In this document: positions 1 to 10,591 of the stretch, one piece after another
Layout of the letters: every line of letters begins with the position of its first letter
How positions within the stretch are numbered: position 1 is the first letter of the stretch
Source of the DNA: Glebionis coronaria
Lineage: Eukaryota; Streptophyta; Magnoliopsida; Asterales; Asteraceae
Direction of reading: 5' to 3'
Assembly (NCBI GenBank): GCA_025667525.1
Contig: JANFOE010002238.1
Location: forward strand, 1-64,000
DNA: 64,000 nucleotides
The notes under the pieces: model-generated
The model's database searches: none
What the model was told of the DNA's origin: nothing
What the model saw: only the letters and a program-made list of their open reading frames with translations
Position numbers and translations under genes: made by a program

Positions 1-369
1 AAGTGATGACGAGGACGAGGTGGTGGAAAATATATATGATGAATCGGTTAATGTGTTTAATAACTCTAAAGGGGAAAGCACTCCTCTTGATACGGTGCTC
101 AATGTTTAGTCTAGCAGCTTGGAATAAGGGGCTTGAACCAATCCCCTAAACAAAAGGAGGTTCGTCATGTTATTAGGGAGAATAATTTAACTGTATGTGC
201 GATTCTCGAATCGCATGTGGATGCTTCATGTGTTTATGATGTTTGTCAGAAAATTTTTCGTGGATGGAAATGGACTTCTAATGGTTCTATTTGTTCTAAG
301 GGCACTCTTATTATTTTAGGATTGAATGATGATAACGTGGATCTTATGGTTCTTTCTCAAACTAATCAA
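1..369 (+). repeat. Tail of an additional upstream tandem unit (LINE ORF1 end and ORF2 start)
   Basis: The sequence matches 10172-10540 and 19554-19922 with only scattered substitutions. It holds the acidic C-terminal end of LINE ORF1 (stop TAG at 107-109) and the start of ORF2 (ATG at 102-104), whose first residues resemble the N-terminus of the plant LINE endonuclease. One base is lost or gained just after the ORF2 start, so the endonuclease frame resumes at about 133. The LINE stops at the GTTATT junction (370-375). This shows that the array begins outside the window. Confidence 0.9.
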
Positions 370-420
370 GTTATTATTGTAATTAAGTAGTAAAAAGGAT
401 GGGTGTTTACACAACTATCA
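370..420 (-). mobile_element. Fragment of gypsy 3' LTR at the unit 1 junction
   Basis: These 51 bp match 4172-4222 with three mismatches. On the minus strand both begin TGATAG at the presumed LTR start (420 and 4222). Here the fragment follows the gag-protease frame directly, where a 3' LTR would lie after loss of the rest of pol, and it is cut by the tandem-array junction. I see no clear polypurine tract upstream, so the LTR identity is an inference. Confidence 0.6.
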
Positions 421-3400
421 ACAAGGCAAGCCAAAGAAGAATAGGCAAGGTTCCCTTAAGCAAAGATGGAGCACGGTGGGAGAAAGGATGGTGAAGTGCA
501 AGCATATCTTCATAAGTTCCAAAAATCTTTCCTTTTATTTCATCAGATGAATATTGAGATGGCTGAAGAATATCGATACTGGGGTCGAACACCTTTTCCT
601 TTAGGGGAAAATAGCACTCAGGCTCAGCAAAATTTGAAGATGATCCGCGAAGAAAATGCACAACCTCGTCCTCAGAAGGTGGACAAAGAGGTGTTAAATA
701 ATACGTGCTGTGGATGTTGGTGTCGTCCGGTTGCTTCTCCTTTGAAAGTATTTTCTTCAAATCCGAAGTAGGATCAAGACCATAATCATCAAAGTCTAAA
801 GGAGGAGCATCACTCTCATGAGGGAAGTATGTATTGAGAAAAGTAGAGAAGTCTTCCTCAAATGAGTAATTATCCAAAGTAGGATTAAGCATGGATGGCG
901 GAGGATCTTCATCATGTGAAGAATCACTCGAAAGAGTATCGGCCTCATCAAAATCATCATAAGTGGGCATGTCGGGATACTCGGAAGTAAAATCATCATA
1001 ATCATCTCCATCGAAGCTAGAATCATCATCATAAGCATCAAAGATCAGTGGAGAATCATATATGGGTGAAGGTTCCAAATTGGAGAGAGAATCATCCACA
1101 TCATCTTGAAAAAGTGGATTATCAATGCACGAATCGAATAGAGGATTGTTGTAGATGACAAAATCATCGAGCACATTAATCATATTCGCGGATTCTCTTC
1201 CAAAGGATTTGCTTGTAAGCTTCCCCATTTCAAACACTTGTGCATCATCCTCGACTCTTAAAATGAGCTCACATTTATCCACATCAATTAAAGCTCTACC
1301 GGTTCTCAAAAATAGGCGTCCAAGTATTAACGGAATACGAGGATCCATTGCATAATCAACAACGACAAAGTCGACCGGGAAAGTGAATGTGCCAACTTTA
1401 ATGAACACATTTTCGGCAATACCAACGGGGTAAACGAGAGTGCGATTGGCTAGCTCAATAGTCATTTTGGTGGGTGTAAGGTCGGGCAATGATAACTTTT
1501 TCCAAACACTTAAAGGCATCAAATTAATACTTGCCCCGAGATCGGCTAAGGCAGTAAATTTGTCGGTTTGGTTAAAAGTACAAGGAAGAACAAAATGACC
1601 AGGATCTCCAAGTTTCTCCGGAAGTTCTTTAAGAAGGACGGCAGAACAATTTTCATTTAATCGAGTATTAACAAACTCGGCCATCTTCTCCTTCTTGCTA
1701 AGCAATTCCTTAAACATCTTAACATATTTAGGCATTTGTGCTAGAGCTTCGACAAGGGGAAAAGTGACTGTCATTTCCGAAACTTTCTTCAAATAGTTTG
1801 ACACTTGAATGTCATCCTTGGTGTGCATTTTGGTCTTGCCTAAGCGCGATGGATAAGGAATATTGGGTTTGGGTGGTGAAGGTGTAGGTGTAGCAGGTAA
1901 AGGTTGAGATGTTGAAGGTTTAAAGGTGGAAGGTGGGGTTGGTGGAGGATTCGTGGTGGGTACTTCGTCATGACGAGGCGGAGACGGTAATGGTGTACTA
2001 ATACTAGGTGTGGGAGGAGTATGGATAAATGGTGGTGGAGGAGGTGTAGATAAAGGGGGCGGGAGAGGTGGTCCTACTAAAGTAACTCCACTACGGGTAG
2101 TAATAGCACTCACATTCGCTCGCGGATTGGTGACGGTGTTTGAAGGTAGAGAACTCGAAGTAGAGGGTTGAGTGGTGGGCAAGAAACTAGCCAGCATATT
2201 TTTCAAATCATTCGTTTGATTGCTGAAGGAGGATTGTATATTATCTCGAAGCTCGGATCTAATGTCATTCCCTTGCTTGGTGATATCCCCTTTCAAATTG
2301 ATAATTTGGCTCTGTAGATTCTTGATTTGCTCTCCTTGGGTTCTCATTAAGGCTTCAACATCTTGATTGATGGGTGGGACTTGTTGAGCGGGTGGATGAT
2401 AAGGATTAGAAGCTCTAGGTGGGATTTGGTTGCTTCTATTGTAGTTGTTGTTGAGGTTTTGGTTTTGAGGAGAAAAACTGGGTGAAAGATAGTTGTTTGA
2501 CCCGTAACTTAGCAAAGTTCTATCCCCTTGAGGTCGGGCTTGGTAATTTTCCGGTGAATAATTACCATAAGCCGCATACACGTTTTCCGGATTTCCTTGA
2601 GTAGAAGGACAATCAGTGTATGAGTGTGGACCGCCGCATGTCTCACAAGGATTGGCGACCGCTTTAACTTGTTGTTGGTTTGTAGCGAGGAGAAAGATAT
2701 TTTTGTTCATTTCGGCCATCATGCGGGTGAATTCGGTCATGTCGGGGTTTGCTGAAGTAGAAGAAACATTGACTCTCGGGTTGTTCCTTGAAGAAGCGGA
2801 GGAATCCCAATTTTTGTGATGAGTAGTCATGTTCTCAATAAGCTCTCTACACTCCTCGGGTCTCCTTTTCATAAATGTGCCACCGGCGGCTGCATTAATC
2901 GTATCACGATCTCGAAAAGTCAAACCGTTGTAGAAAGTATCAATCAATGTGACTGGAAGCATGTTGTGGTTTGGACAACGATCAATCAAGACATTATATC
3001 TTTCCCAAGCATCAAAGAGAGATTCATCGGGGTCTTGCATGAAACCGCTGATTTGATTGCGAAGGCTCGTGACCATGGATGGTGGAAAGTAGCGCGACAA
3101 AAAGCGTTGAGTCATATCATCCCATGTATGAATAGAATTCTTCGGGAGACGATCAAACCCTTTCTCGGTGTGGTGTGATAAAGTATGTGGAAAGAGTTGA
3201 AGGCGAAGAACATCCATTGTAGCCCCGGGCAACTTCATGCTTTGAGTGATAGTAATGAATTTGTCGAGGTGTTTGTTGGCATCATCATCAGGCATTCCGC
3301 GGAATGGATTAGTTTGCACTTGCTGAATCATGTGGTCTCCGGAGCCGTGATTTGCATCGGCGCAATCGGTCCTCCTCGTCCAAACATAGTAGGTTGACAA

Positions 3401-3549
3401 AGATCCTCCATTGTCCGAAGATCGGGCTGTGGAAGAACATTGTTGTTGTTATTATTGAGGTGCGGTGGATTATTGTTGTTGTTCACACCTGCCATAGCTA
3501 AATCTTCTCGAGTCTCGGGCTCTTGATAAGTAGAAGATCTAGTACGCAT
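407..3549 (-). pseudogene. gag: Ty3-gypsy gag-protease, unit 1 (one frameshift)
   Basis: Encodes the structural capsid protein plus aspartic protease of a gypsy LTR retrotransposon. The natural start is probably the ATG at 3549, opening MRTRSS. That frame shifts near 3335-3345 into a 997-codon open frame (3400-407). In that frame: a capsid domain (about residues 25-200), a CX2CX3HX4C zinc knuckle near 250, a coiled-coil-like stretch near 340-400, proline-rich runs (440-510), a retropepsin site DLGASINL near 618 with the flap motif ILGRLFL near 695 (Pro is usual where Leu is), and a very acidic Asp/Ser-rich tail (760-835). Reverse transcriptase, RNase H and integrase are absent: the frame runs straight into the LTR fragment. 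Clade is probably Athila/Tat-like; this is tentative. Confidence 0.85.
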
Positions 3550-3599
3550 ACACCTACAAAGGCAAAAGAAAACAATACCAAACGCAAAGACAATAAAAG

Positions 3600-4222
3600 T
3601 AAAGATTGACAATAATTAAAGGAAACTTACTTGAAATTAAAGGTATTTAAGGTGCAAGACAATTAATTAAATGACATGTAATTAAATGTGCAAGGTAATT
3701 AAAATGGAATAACTAGTGTCACTCTAGCCAACAAAACTAATGAAATGAAAATGAATCCTATTTATAGGAGATTAGGGAGGTGCTTGGAGGAAGCTTCCTC
3801 CCCTCTTTCTTCTTTCTTTAATTGCATCATTAAGTCCTTAATCTTCTTAGTTCTTCGACTTTAATGACTTTGTCTCGGGATTTCTTTAAACTCGTCTTGT
3901 AATTCTTCAATAAATTAGACTTGAGTTCTTCGGCTTTTAGTAAACTTCCGTCTTTTGACTTTTTCTTCGATAAATCTTTAGAATTGATCTTGGGCTTCCG
4001 TTTTTTTTTGCACTCTTGATTTCCCGACTTCGTCTTTTGTCTTTTTCTTCGATAAAAGCTCGTGAATGCCCGTGTTTTCTCCCCTTTTCACAATTTCGTC
4101 CTAAATCACAACAAAAACACAAACCACGCATAATTCCGACATTTATGACATAAAATATACGTTTTGGCTCGGTTATTATTGTAGTTAAGTGGTAAAAAGG
4201 ATGGGTGTTTACACACCTATCA
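3600..4222 (-). mobile_element. Gypsy 5' LTR and leader, unit 1
   Basis: On the minus strand the presumed LTR starts TGATAGGTGTG at 4222, and a TATAAATAG box follows at 3758-3768, about 210 bp before the gag start. The middle (3840-4080) is a thymine-rich stretch with degenerate repeats of CTTCG and TCTTTTT. I could not place the LTR 3' end or a primer-binding site, so the inner boundary is approximate. Confidence 0.55.
3758..3768 (-). promoter_or_regulatory. Predicted TATA box of the gypsy LTR, unit 1
   Basis: The minus strand reads CCTATAAATAG, a good plant TATA box, upstream of gag and within the presumed LTR. It is repeated at 13928-13938 and 23311-23321 in units 2 and 3. Confidence 0.5.
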
Positions 4223-4259
4223 AAGCCCAATACGTATTGGTATTTTATGTTCCAAAAAG

Positions 4260-4395
4260 CTGTAAAGCCAAATAAAAAATAAGAGAAACAAAAAGTGCCA
4301 ACTGGGTTTCGAACCTCTGACCTTGCACACAGACAACACGCAACAAAATTCCTTTTACCATCTACTCTACAAGAATATCTTGTCAACCTTCCCTT
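4260..4395 (-). repeat. tRNA-like (SINE-like) segment, unit 1
   Basis: The minus strand has a box A-like TAGAGTAGATGG (4358-4369) and, 43 nt downstream, a perfect box B GGTTCGAAACC (4305-4315). Order and spacing fit an RNA polymerase III promoter. There is no cloverleaf I can draw, so this is more likely a tRNA-derived SINE or tRNA relic than a working tRNA gene. It abuts the presumed gypsy LTR. Confidence 0.3.
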
Positions 4396-5111
<716 letters not shown>

Positions 5112-6068
5112 TCAATTACCCCGATGATCTGACCTCCCCCTTACAAATAACCCATCATCATCATCCTTTGTATATGTCCTCTTCAACAACTCTCGTGAAT
5201 TGAGGGTAGATAAGACATCTTCCAAAGTGTGTGACTCCTTTCCATAAAGCAATGTCTCCACCAAGTTATCATACGAGAACGGTAATGATGTAAGTAACAT
5301 GAGTGCCTGATCTTCGTCATCAATATCAACTTCTATGTTCACCAAGTCACCGATCAACTTATTAAACTCATCTATACGTTCAGATAATTTCTTACCTAAA
5401 TGCATGTAGAAAGTGAACAGCTTCTTCTTCAAGTACAATTTATTGCCTAAAGACTTTGTAATATACAAAGTTTCTAACTTTAACCAAACCCTTGCAGCAT
5501 AATTTTCTTTGTTGACTTCCCTCAACACCTTGTTATCCAAGCATAAGAGTAAAGCACCGTGTGCTTTCTTATAGACATCCATCTTCAATGCCGCAGTCTT
5601 ATCAGCGTCTATCATGGTATCCGATAATGGGTCTAACGCAGCCTCCCAACCATGTTGGATTAACAGACACCGCATCTTCACACGCCACAACTCGAAGTCT
5701 AGGGATGAGCATTTCGTCCCGAATCCCGAAACCAAACCGAAACCGTACCGATTCCCGGTACCCGAATCCCGTTCGGTACGGTACCAATACTACGAAATAA
5801 GGTGAAAAAAATCGATACCACTAATTCGGTAGGACCGGTACCAAATCAGGAAATTCCCTAAAAAACGGGAAATTCCCGAATTCCCGGTACCGGTACCGAT
5901 ATCCGAATCCCGTTCGGTACGGTACCGGTACCATTAATTTATGTTCGGGAAAAATTCGGTACCACTAATTCGGTACGGAATCGGTAAGGTACCGGTACCG
6001 TGCTCATCCCTACTGAAGTCATTAGACCAGTCGAATTTTTTAACGTCAAACTTCGCTATCGACGACAT
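5112..6068 (-). pseudogene. gag: Ty1-copia gag fragment, unit 1, split by a MITE
   Basis: Capsid protein of a copia LTR retrotransposon. The ATG is at 6068; the N-terminal codons (6068-6013) are separated by the MITE at 5700-6012 from the remaining frame (5699-5112). The resumed frame continues in register with the UBN2-type gag core, with WRVKM, a leucine-rich middle and VRGRSDHRG near the end. The zinc knuckle and all of pol are missing: similarity stops at about 5115. Units 1 and 3 are nearly identical here. The upstream leader on the minus strand continues to 6290, where a MULE begins. Confidence 0.85.
5700..6012. mobile_element. hAT-type MITE inside copia gag, unit 1
   Basis: A 313-bp element with 12-bp terminal inverted repeats TAGGGATGAGCA and TGCTCATCCCTA. 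It is flanked by imperfect 8-bp repeats, TCGAAGTC and CTGAAGTC (6 of 8 match), and 8 bp is the hAT target-duplication length. The interior is built from palindromic GGTACCGGTACC-type motifs and has no coding capacity. Removing it restores the copia gag frame, which supports insertion. Confidence 0.8.
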
Positions 6069-6290
6069 ATTCTTTCACCCTTGTTGCTACCTTCTTGAAA
6101 ATCAATTTAATTAGGAACCCTAAACCTTCGACTTCGAACAAGTAAACTCAATCGTAAACTTGAAACCTAAGTGAACCACGATCAAAACTTAAACCACAAA
6201 AAAACCCGCAAAAAAACCTTAGATTTTAGTCGACTTTTAAAAACGTAAAAATCGATACATCGAAGTCGATTTATGTTAATATAAACCAAA

Positions 6291-6438
6291 GAGTTAAGTA
6301 CATTTTTGGTCCCTATGGTTTGTCGGGTATGACGGTTTTGGTCCAAAGGTTTATAAAGTAACAGATCCAGTCCTATTTTGCTCGACCCGTAACACTTTTG
6401 GTCCCAAACGTTAGTTGACTAACTTTGACTGTCAAATG
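6291..6438 (+). repeat. MULE left terminal inverted repeat, unit 1
   Basis: Begins GAGTTAAGTACATTTTTGG and matches, inverted, 35108-35257 at very roughly 88% by eye. It is preceded by the 9-mer TAAACCAAA; the far repeat is followed by TAAACCGAA. A 9-bp target duplication with long terminal repeats is the signature of Mutator-like elements. Because of the tandem duplication, left ends occur in every unit while there is only one right end. Confidence 0.75.
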
Positions 6439-7226
6439 TGAGGGTATATGCGTCCTTTACTAATATATTAAAAAATCTTTTTTAATTTTCCTATACATAA
6501 ATTCATCTCAGCATATCTGTATTTATCTTCACCATAAACTAAGCTACTAACCTTTTACCAACAACAAATCTTTAACCAAGGAAACTCTAGATATGCCATT
6601 ATTTGATATTCTTTTTTTGTGAAATACGAATCATAAAACATATAAGGGCTTCAAAGAATATAAGCTTGAGATCAAGACAGTAGTCTCGGTAAGCTTTGCT
6701 TTTTTGGTGGCTATGTGGTGGCGCCGGTGGTTTATGTGGTGTTGGTGATCGCAGTTTCCAGGTGGTGACGGGAGGCCGGGGGTTTATGCAAATAACCTTT
6801 TTTCCAGTCAAACATGCACCCTCACCACATCATCATAACACAAGCTAGAGCTTGTCAGATCTAACAGAAGAGAAATAAAACCCTCCAAATATGGTGGTGG
6901 TTCATTTTCTACAATGCTTCTTGATTTGATGTTTGACAATAATTGCTAATGGAAGGACCGGAGCACAGGATCCGTTCGACAAGCATCTTGGTACGATGTT
7001 AGACCTGGGTCGAACTCGATATCCGTGGTTGATGGAGTTGGAGTTGGTGTTCGGCTAGTGCTTGAGATACAACCCATTGCTTCAAGTTGTATTAGAGGAT
7101 GGATAAAAAAGTGTGTAGCTTAATATTACCAATAATCGAGCTTTGAATATATAAGTTAAGTGTCAGACTTGCGAATTTTTAATTTGAGATATTTTTAATC
7201 CTTTTTGTATAAACAGTTTATGTTAT
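6439..7226 (+). mobile_element. MULE interior and LINE 5' untranslated region, unit 1
   Basis: No coding region is visible. The stretch runs from the MULE terminal repeat into the leader of the LINE; I could not find the exact LINE 5' end. Unit 1 has an extra GAGTTG near 7040 compared with units 2 and 3. Confidence 0.5.
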
Positions 7227-10200
7227 ATGGGGGCTACATATGTGAATGCTACTAGTGGTTGCTATAATATTATCAACACAAGTAAGTCTTCGAATTTTAA
7301 TTTTGTGAAGGTTGACAAGTCTTATGTGGGGGCTAATATTACTATGCCTCGAAAAGTTGTTAAAAATGTGAGTGCTAGATTTTAACACACCCTCTACGGA
7401 TATTTTATTGGTAAAAGGTTGGCTTTTCCGGTGGTGGAATACTTTGTGAAGAATAATTGGGCAAAGCATGGATTGAAACGTATCATGATGAATGAAAAAG
7501 GCTTTTTCTTCTTCAAATTTGATTCAAGATCTGGCCTTGAAAAGATTTTAGAGGATGGACCTTGGATGATTCGAAATACGCCAATGTTCTTAAAGAATGG
7601 ACTTTGAATACTAGTTTGCTTAAGGAGGACATGAAACGAGTTCCTGTTTGGATTAATTTTTTTTTTGGTAAAGGGAGTTACCCCGGTAAATATATTGACC
7701 AAAAAAACAAAGTTAAGTACAAATGGAATACGGCTGAAATACCGTATTAACCTCAAGCCAAGAGCTTGATCAACAAGTGCTTATGACAGGCCATAAACAC
7801 AGCAACACTAAGCTAACATTACAAATCAAAAACTAGTGTAATAAACAGCATTAGCAAACTCCAATAAGAAGAAATCTTGGAACCAAGCGACCACCCCACA
7901 ACACCAGCAGCAGCATAATGGGAGTAAAGGATCCAGATAAGGCTGCCTCCTTAAAAAACCTTTTCGAGAAAAATCATGTCGGAAAAACCCCAAAAAGGAA
8001 AAAAGAGTACAACCCTTACCCGGTACCCCTATCATGAGAAACACTTGAAGACGGAAGTCTCCACCGATCCAAAATAGCCAAAGACCGTGTAGTCATCTTC
8101 TTGAATCTGAAAGTAATAAGCTTGAGACGAACAGTAGAAATAATAATACTAACAAGTTTATCCACAGAAAGCTGTTTCCTTTGAACAATCTAGCATTCCG
8201 TTCCATCCAAATAAAGTATACAGTAGCCGCAACAACCAGACGAGCAATAATACTAGTAGTAGATTTTCCATCTGATATTTGTATAAGAAATGCCAAAACA
8301 TCATTCAAACGAGGAGGAATGGAATCCATGCCACAAAGTACCCTAATATGCGTCCACACCTGTGAAGAATAACAACACTCAAAAAACAATTGAGAATGAG
8401 AATCGGGAGTGACTTTGCACAAAGGACACCGTAGCAGACTTAAATCCACAGCAGGCCCAACATCCCATTGCCGCAACCGATCCTGAGTCTTTAGTTTCTG
8501 CTTAACAACAAGCCACATATGCACCGAGTGTCGAGGAATACAATGGGAGAACCAAACAACATGGTACCAAACCACATCCTAACGTCTGGTTCGCAGCGTA
8601 TCCCAAGCCAGAGCCACAGAAAATGGCTGCAAAGAACCACCACCATCACGCCAAACAAGAGAATCCGGTCGCCCCTCCCCTAGAGCAGGAACAGAAATAG
8701 AGACGACAGCAAGAAATCTGTCCACCCAATCAGTCGGCCATTTCCAGGCGTTGTTCTCAATCAAGTCAGCAACAGTATCCTGAAGGGTAAAACCTGACCT
8801 AACAATATTGCGTACCGTAAGAGTATCACGTAATCGACACTCAGCAGCCCACCTATCAAACCACATAGACGCAGATTTACCATCATGAAGCCTATACCAA
8901 ATAAACGGCCGCACACATGTCCTAAGCTGAAGAAGCTTACGCCAACCCCAACTTACATCACCAATATAAGGAACATCCTGAAAGCTCCTACCCCTTAACT
9001 TATACGAATGTATCCATTGAACCCATAATGATTCCTTACGCGTTAGAAGGGACCAAATATGAGAGGTAATAAGAGCAACATTAAAATCATCAAGCCTCCT
9101 AATACCAAGACCGCCCTCACTTTATGGAATGCACACATCCTCCCACGCCACCTTTGCTCTCCCCTTTTTCATCTCACCTTGACACCATAAAAAGTTCCTC
9201 AAAAGCTGCTCAAGATCATGAATAATCCGAACAGGCAGAATAAAAACTGAAGCCCAGTACAAGTGCATAGATGATAACACATATTTAACAAGTTGAAGTC
9301 TCCCTACAGTAGATAGAAATTTGTTACGCCAATTCTGGACCCGACTCTCCAACTTTTCCACAAGAACTTTGCAATCCCTATAAAGCAGTCTGGAAGATAT
9401 AAGAGGAACCCCAAGATAATGCACTGGCAATGTGCCTTCCGGCATAAGATCCAGAATACTAGCTTTCACATCAGGTGGAACATTACAAAAGAAAGTTGTA
9501 CTCTTAGAAAGTTGTTTGGATTAAATTCCATGATGTTCCGATGGAAGTATTTGATGAGGAAGGTATTAGCATTATTGGTTCTTATGTTGGTATGCTTATC
9601 ATAATGGATTCGTATACCTCTACGATGTGCAAAGACTAATGGGTTTGATGTAGTTTTGCTAGGTGCCTTATTGAGGTAAGTGCTGATGAGCCTTTAAAGG
9701 AGAAAATTACTCTTGCTATCCCTCAAATTGACGATGATAATTTCTCTAAGGCAACAATACGTGTGGAATACGAATGGAGACCTCCTAGGTGTATGAAATC
9801 TAACGTGTTTGGCCATACACTTGACTCGTGCCCTCTTACTGTTGCTATGAAGAAGACTAATCCGGTGTCTACTAAAACTACTTAGGAGGATGGATTTCAA
9901 GAAGTGCGTGGTAGGAAACGTAATAACAAAATTATAAACCAGATTCTGAAGGGCGTGCCTTTAGGGAAAGGGTTTCAAATGGGTACTAATTTTAAATACA
10001 AGCCTAGAGCTTCGACGTCGAGACCTGCTGGTGCTAAGGTGAATCTAGGTAATCAGAAATTGAATACTAATGAAGTTTATAAGAAGAAAAAGTCTACATC
10101 TCCCATCCAAATTTCCACATCCAATGCATTTGGTGCACTTCAACTTGATGCTAATGATCTTGAGGGTATGGAAGTGATGAAGAGGACGAGGTGGTGGAAA

Positions 10201-10280
10201 ATATATATGATGAATCGGTTAATGTGTTTAATAACTCTAAAGGGGAAAGCACTCCTCTTGATACGGTGCTCAATGTTTAG
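7227..10280 (+). pseudogene. LINE ORF1 (DUF4283/zinc-knuckle protein), unit 1
   Basis: ORF1 of a plant L1-type LINE, an RNA-binding protein of the retrotransposition complex. The ATG at 7227 opens a frame with a nonsense TAA at 7383-7385, shared by all units. A DUF4283 domain follows (7386-7656), is broken by the minus-strand LINE at 7657-9512, and resumes at 9525. The CCHC knuckle near 9790-9835 has lost its second cysteine (Cys-Met-Lys-Ser). A lysine-rich and then acidic tail ends at TAG 10278-10280 after a shared frameshift near 10170. Private to unit 1: a one-base deletion near 7584 and a TAG near 9883. The stop overlaps the ORF2 start by 8 nt. Confidence 0.82.
7657..9512 (-). mobile_element. 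Nested 5'-truncated LINE in antisense, unit 1
   Basis: A 1856-bp LINE fragment inserted in the host LINE's DUF4283 domain, flanked by a perfect 12-bp duplication TGTTTGGATTAA (7645-7656 and 9513-9524). Reading the minus strand: the end of the reverse transcriptase (9469-9122, with HYLGVPLIS), the linker (8914-8579) and the zf-RVT zinc-binding domain (8575-8093, with CPLCKVTPDSH), with stops or shifts between them. Then comes a 3' UTR ending in TTTACCGGGGTAAC and a poly(A) tail, seen as T at 7657 onward. 5' truncation, target duplication and A-tail are typical of target-primed reverse transcription. Confidence 0.9.
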
Positions 10281-10540
10281 TCTAGCAGCTTGGAATAAGG
10301 GGCTTGAACCAATCCCCTAAACAAAAGGAGGTTCGTCATGTTATTAGGGAGAATAATTTAACTGTATGTGCGATTCTCGAATCGCATGTGGATGCTTCAT
10401 GTGTTTATGATGTTTGTCAGAAAAATTTTCGTGGATGGAAATGGACTTCTAATGGTTCTATTTGTTCTAAGGGCACTCTTATTATTTTAGGATTGAATGA
10501 TGATAACGTGGATCTTATGGTTCTTTCTCAAACTAATCAA
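10273..10540 (+). pseudogene. LINE ORF2 5' fragment (endonuclease N-terminus), unit 1
   Basis: Starts at ATG 10273, overlapping the ORF1 stop. About 90 codons of apurinic-like endonuclease follow, with a frameshift just after the first eight codons, so that most of the similarity is in the frame beginning near 10304. It is cut at the GTTATT junction before the catalytic residues. Confidence 0.8.
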
Positions 10541-10591
10541 GTTATTATTGTAATTAAGTAGTAAAAAGGATGGGTGTTTACACAACTATCA
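10541..10591 (-). mobile_element. Gypsy 3' LTR fragment at the unit 1/2 junction
   Basis: Same 51-bp LTR start fragment as at 370-420, joined to LINE ORF2 at the same base. The identical breakpoint shows that units descend from one founding junction. Confidence 0.6.

Noticed and set aside
466..771. Plus-strand open frame opposite gag, repeated in units 2 and 3
   Set aside because: It lies antisense to the supported gag-protease frame and has no recognisable domain; its conservation follows from the duplication.
4305..4369. Functional tRNA gene
   Set aside because: Only box A and box B fit; no acceptor stem or cloverleaf could be drawn.
3937..4386. Minus-strand 149-codon frame upstream of gag, present in all units
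   Set aside because: It spans the LTR start and tRNA-like segment, is rich in Cys, Phe and Lys with no domain, and changes length with T-run indels in unit 3.
5700..6012. Palindromic GGTACC block as a host regulatory element
   Set aside because: Terminal repeats, near 8-bp duplication and split copia frame explain it as a MITE.
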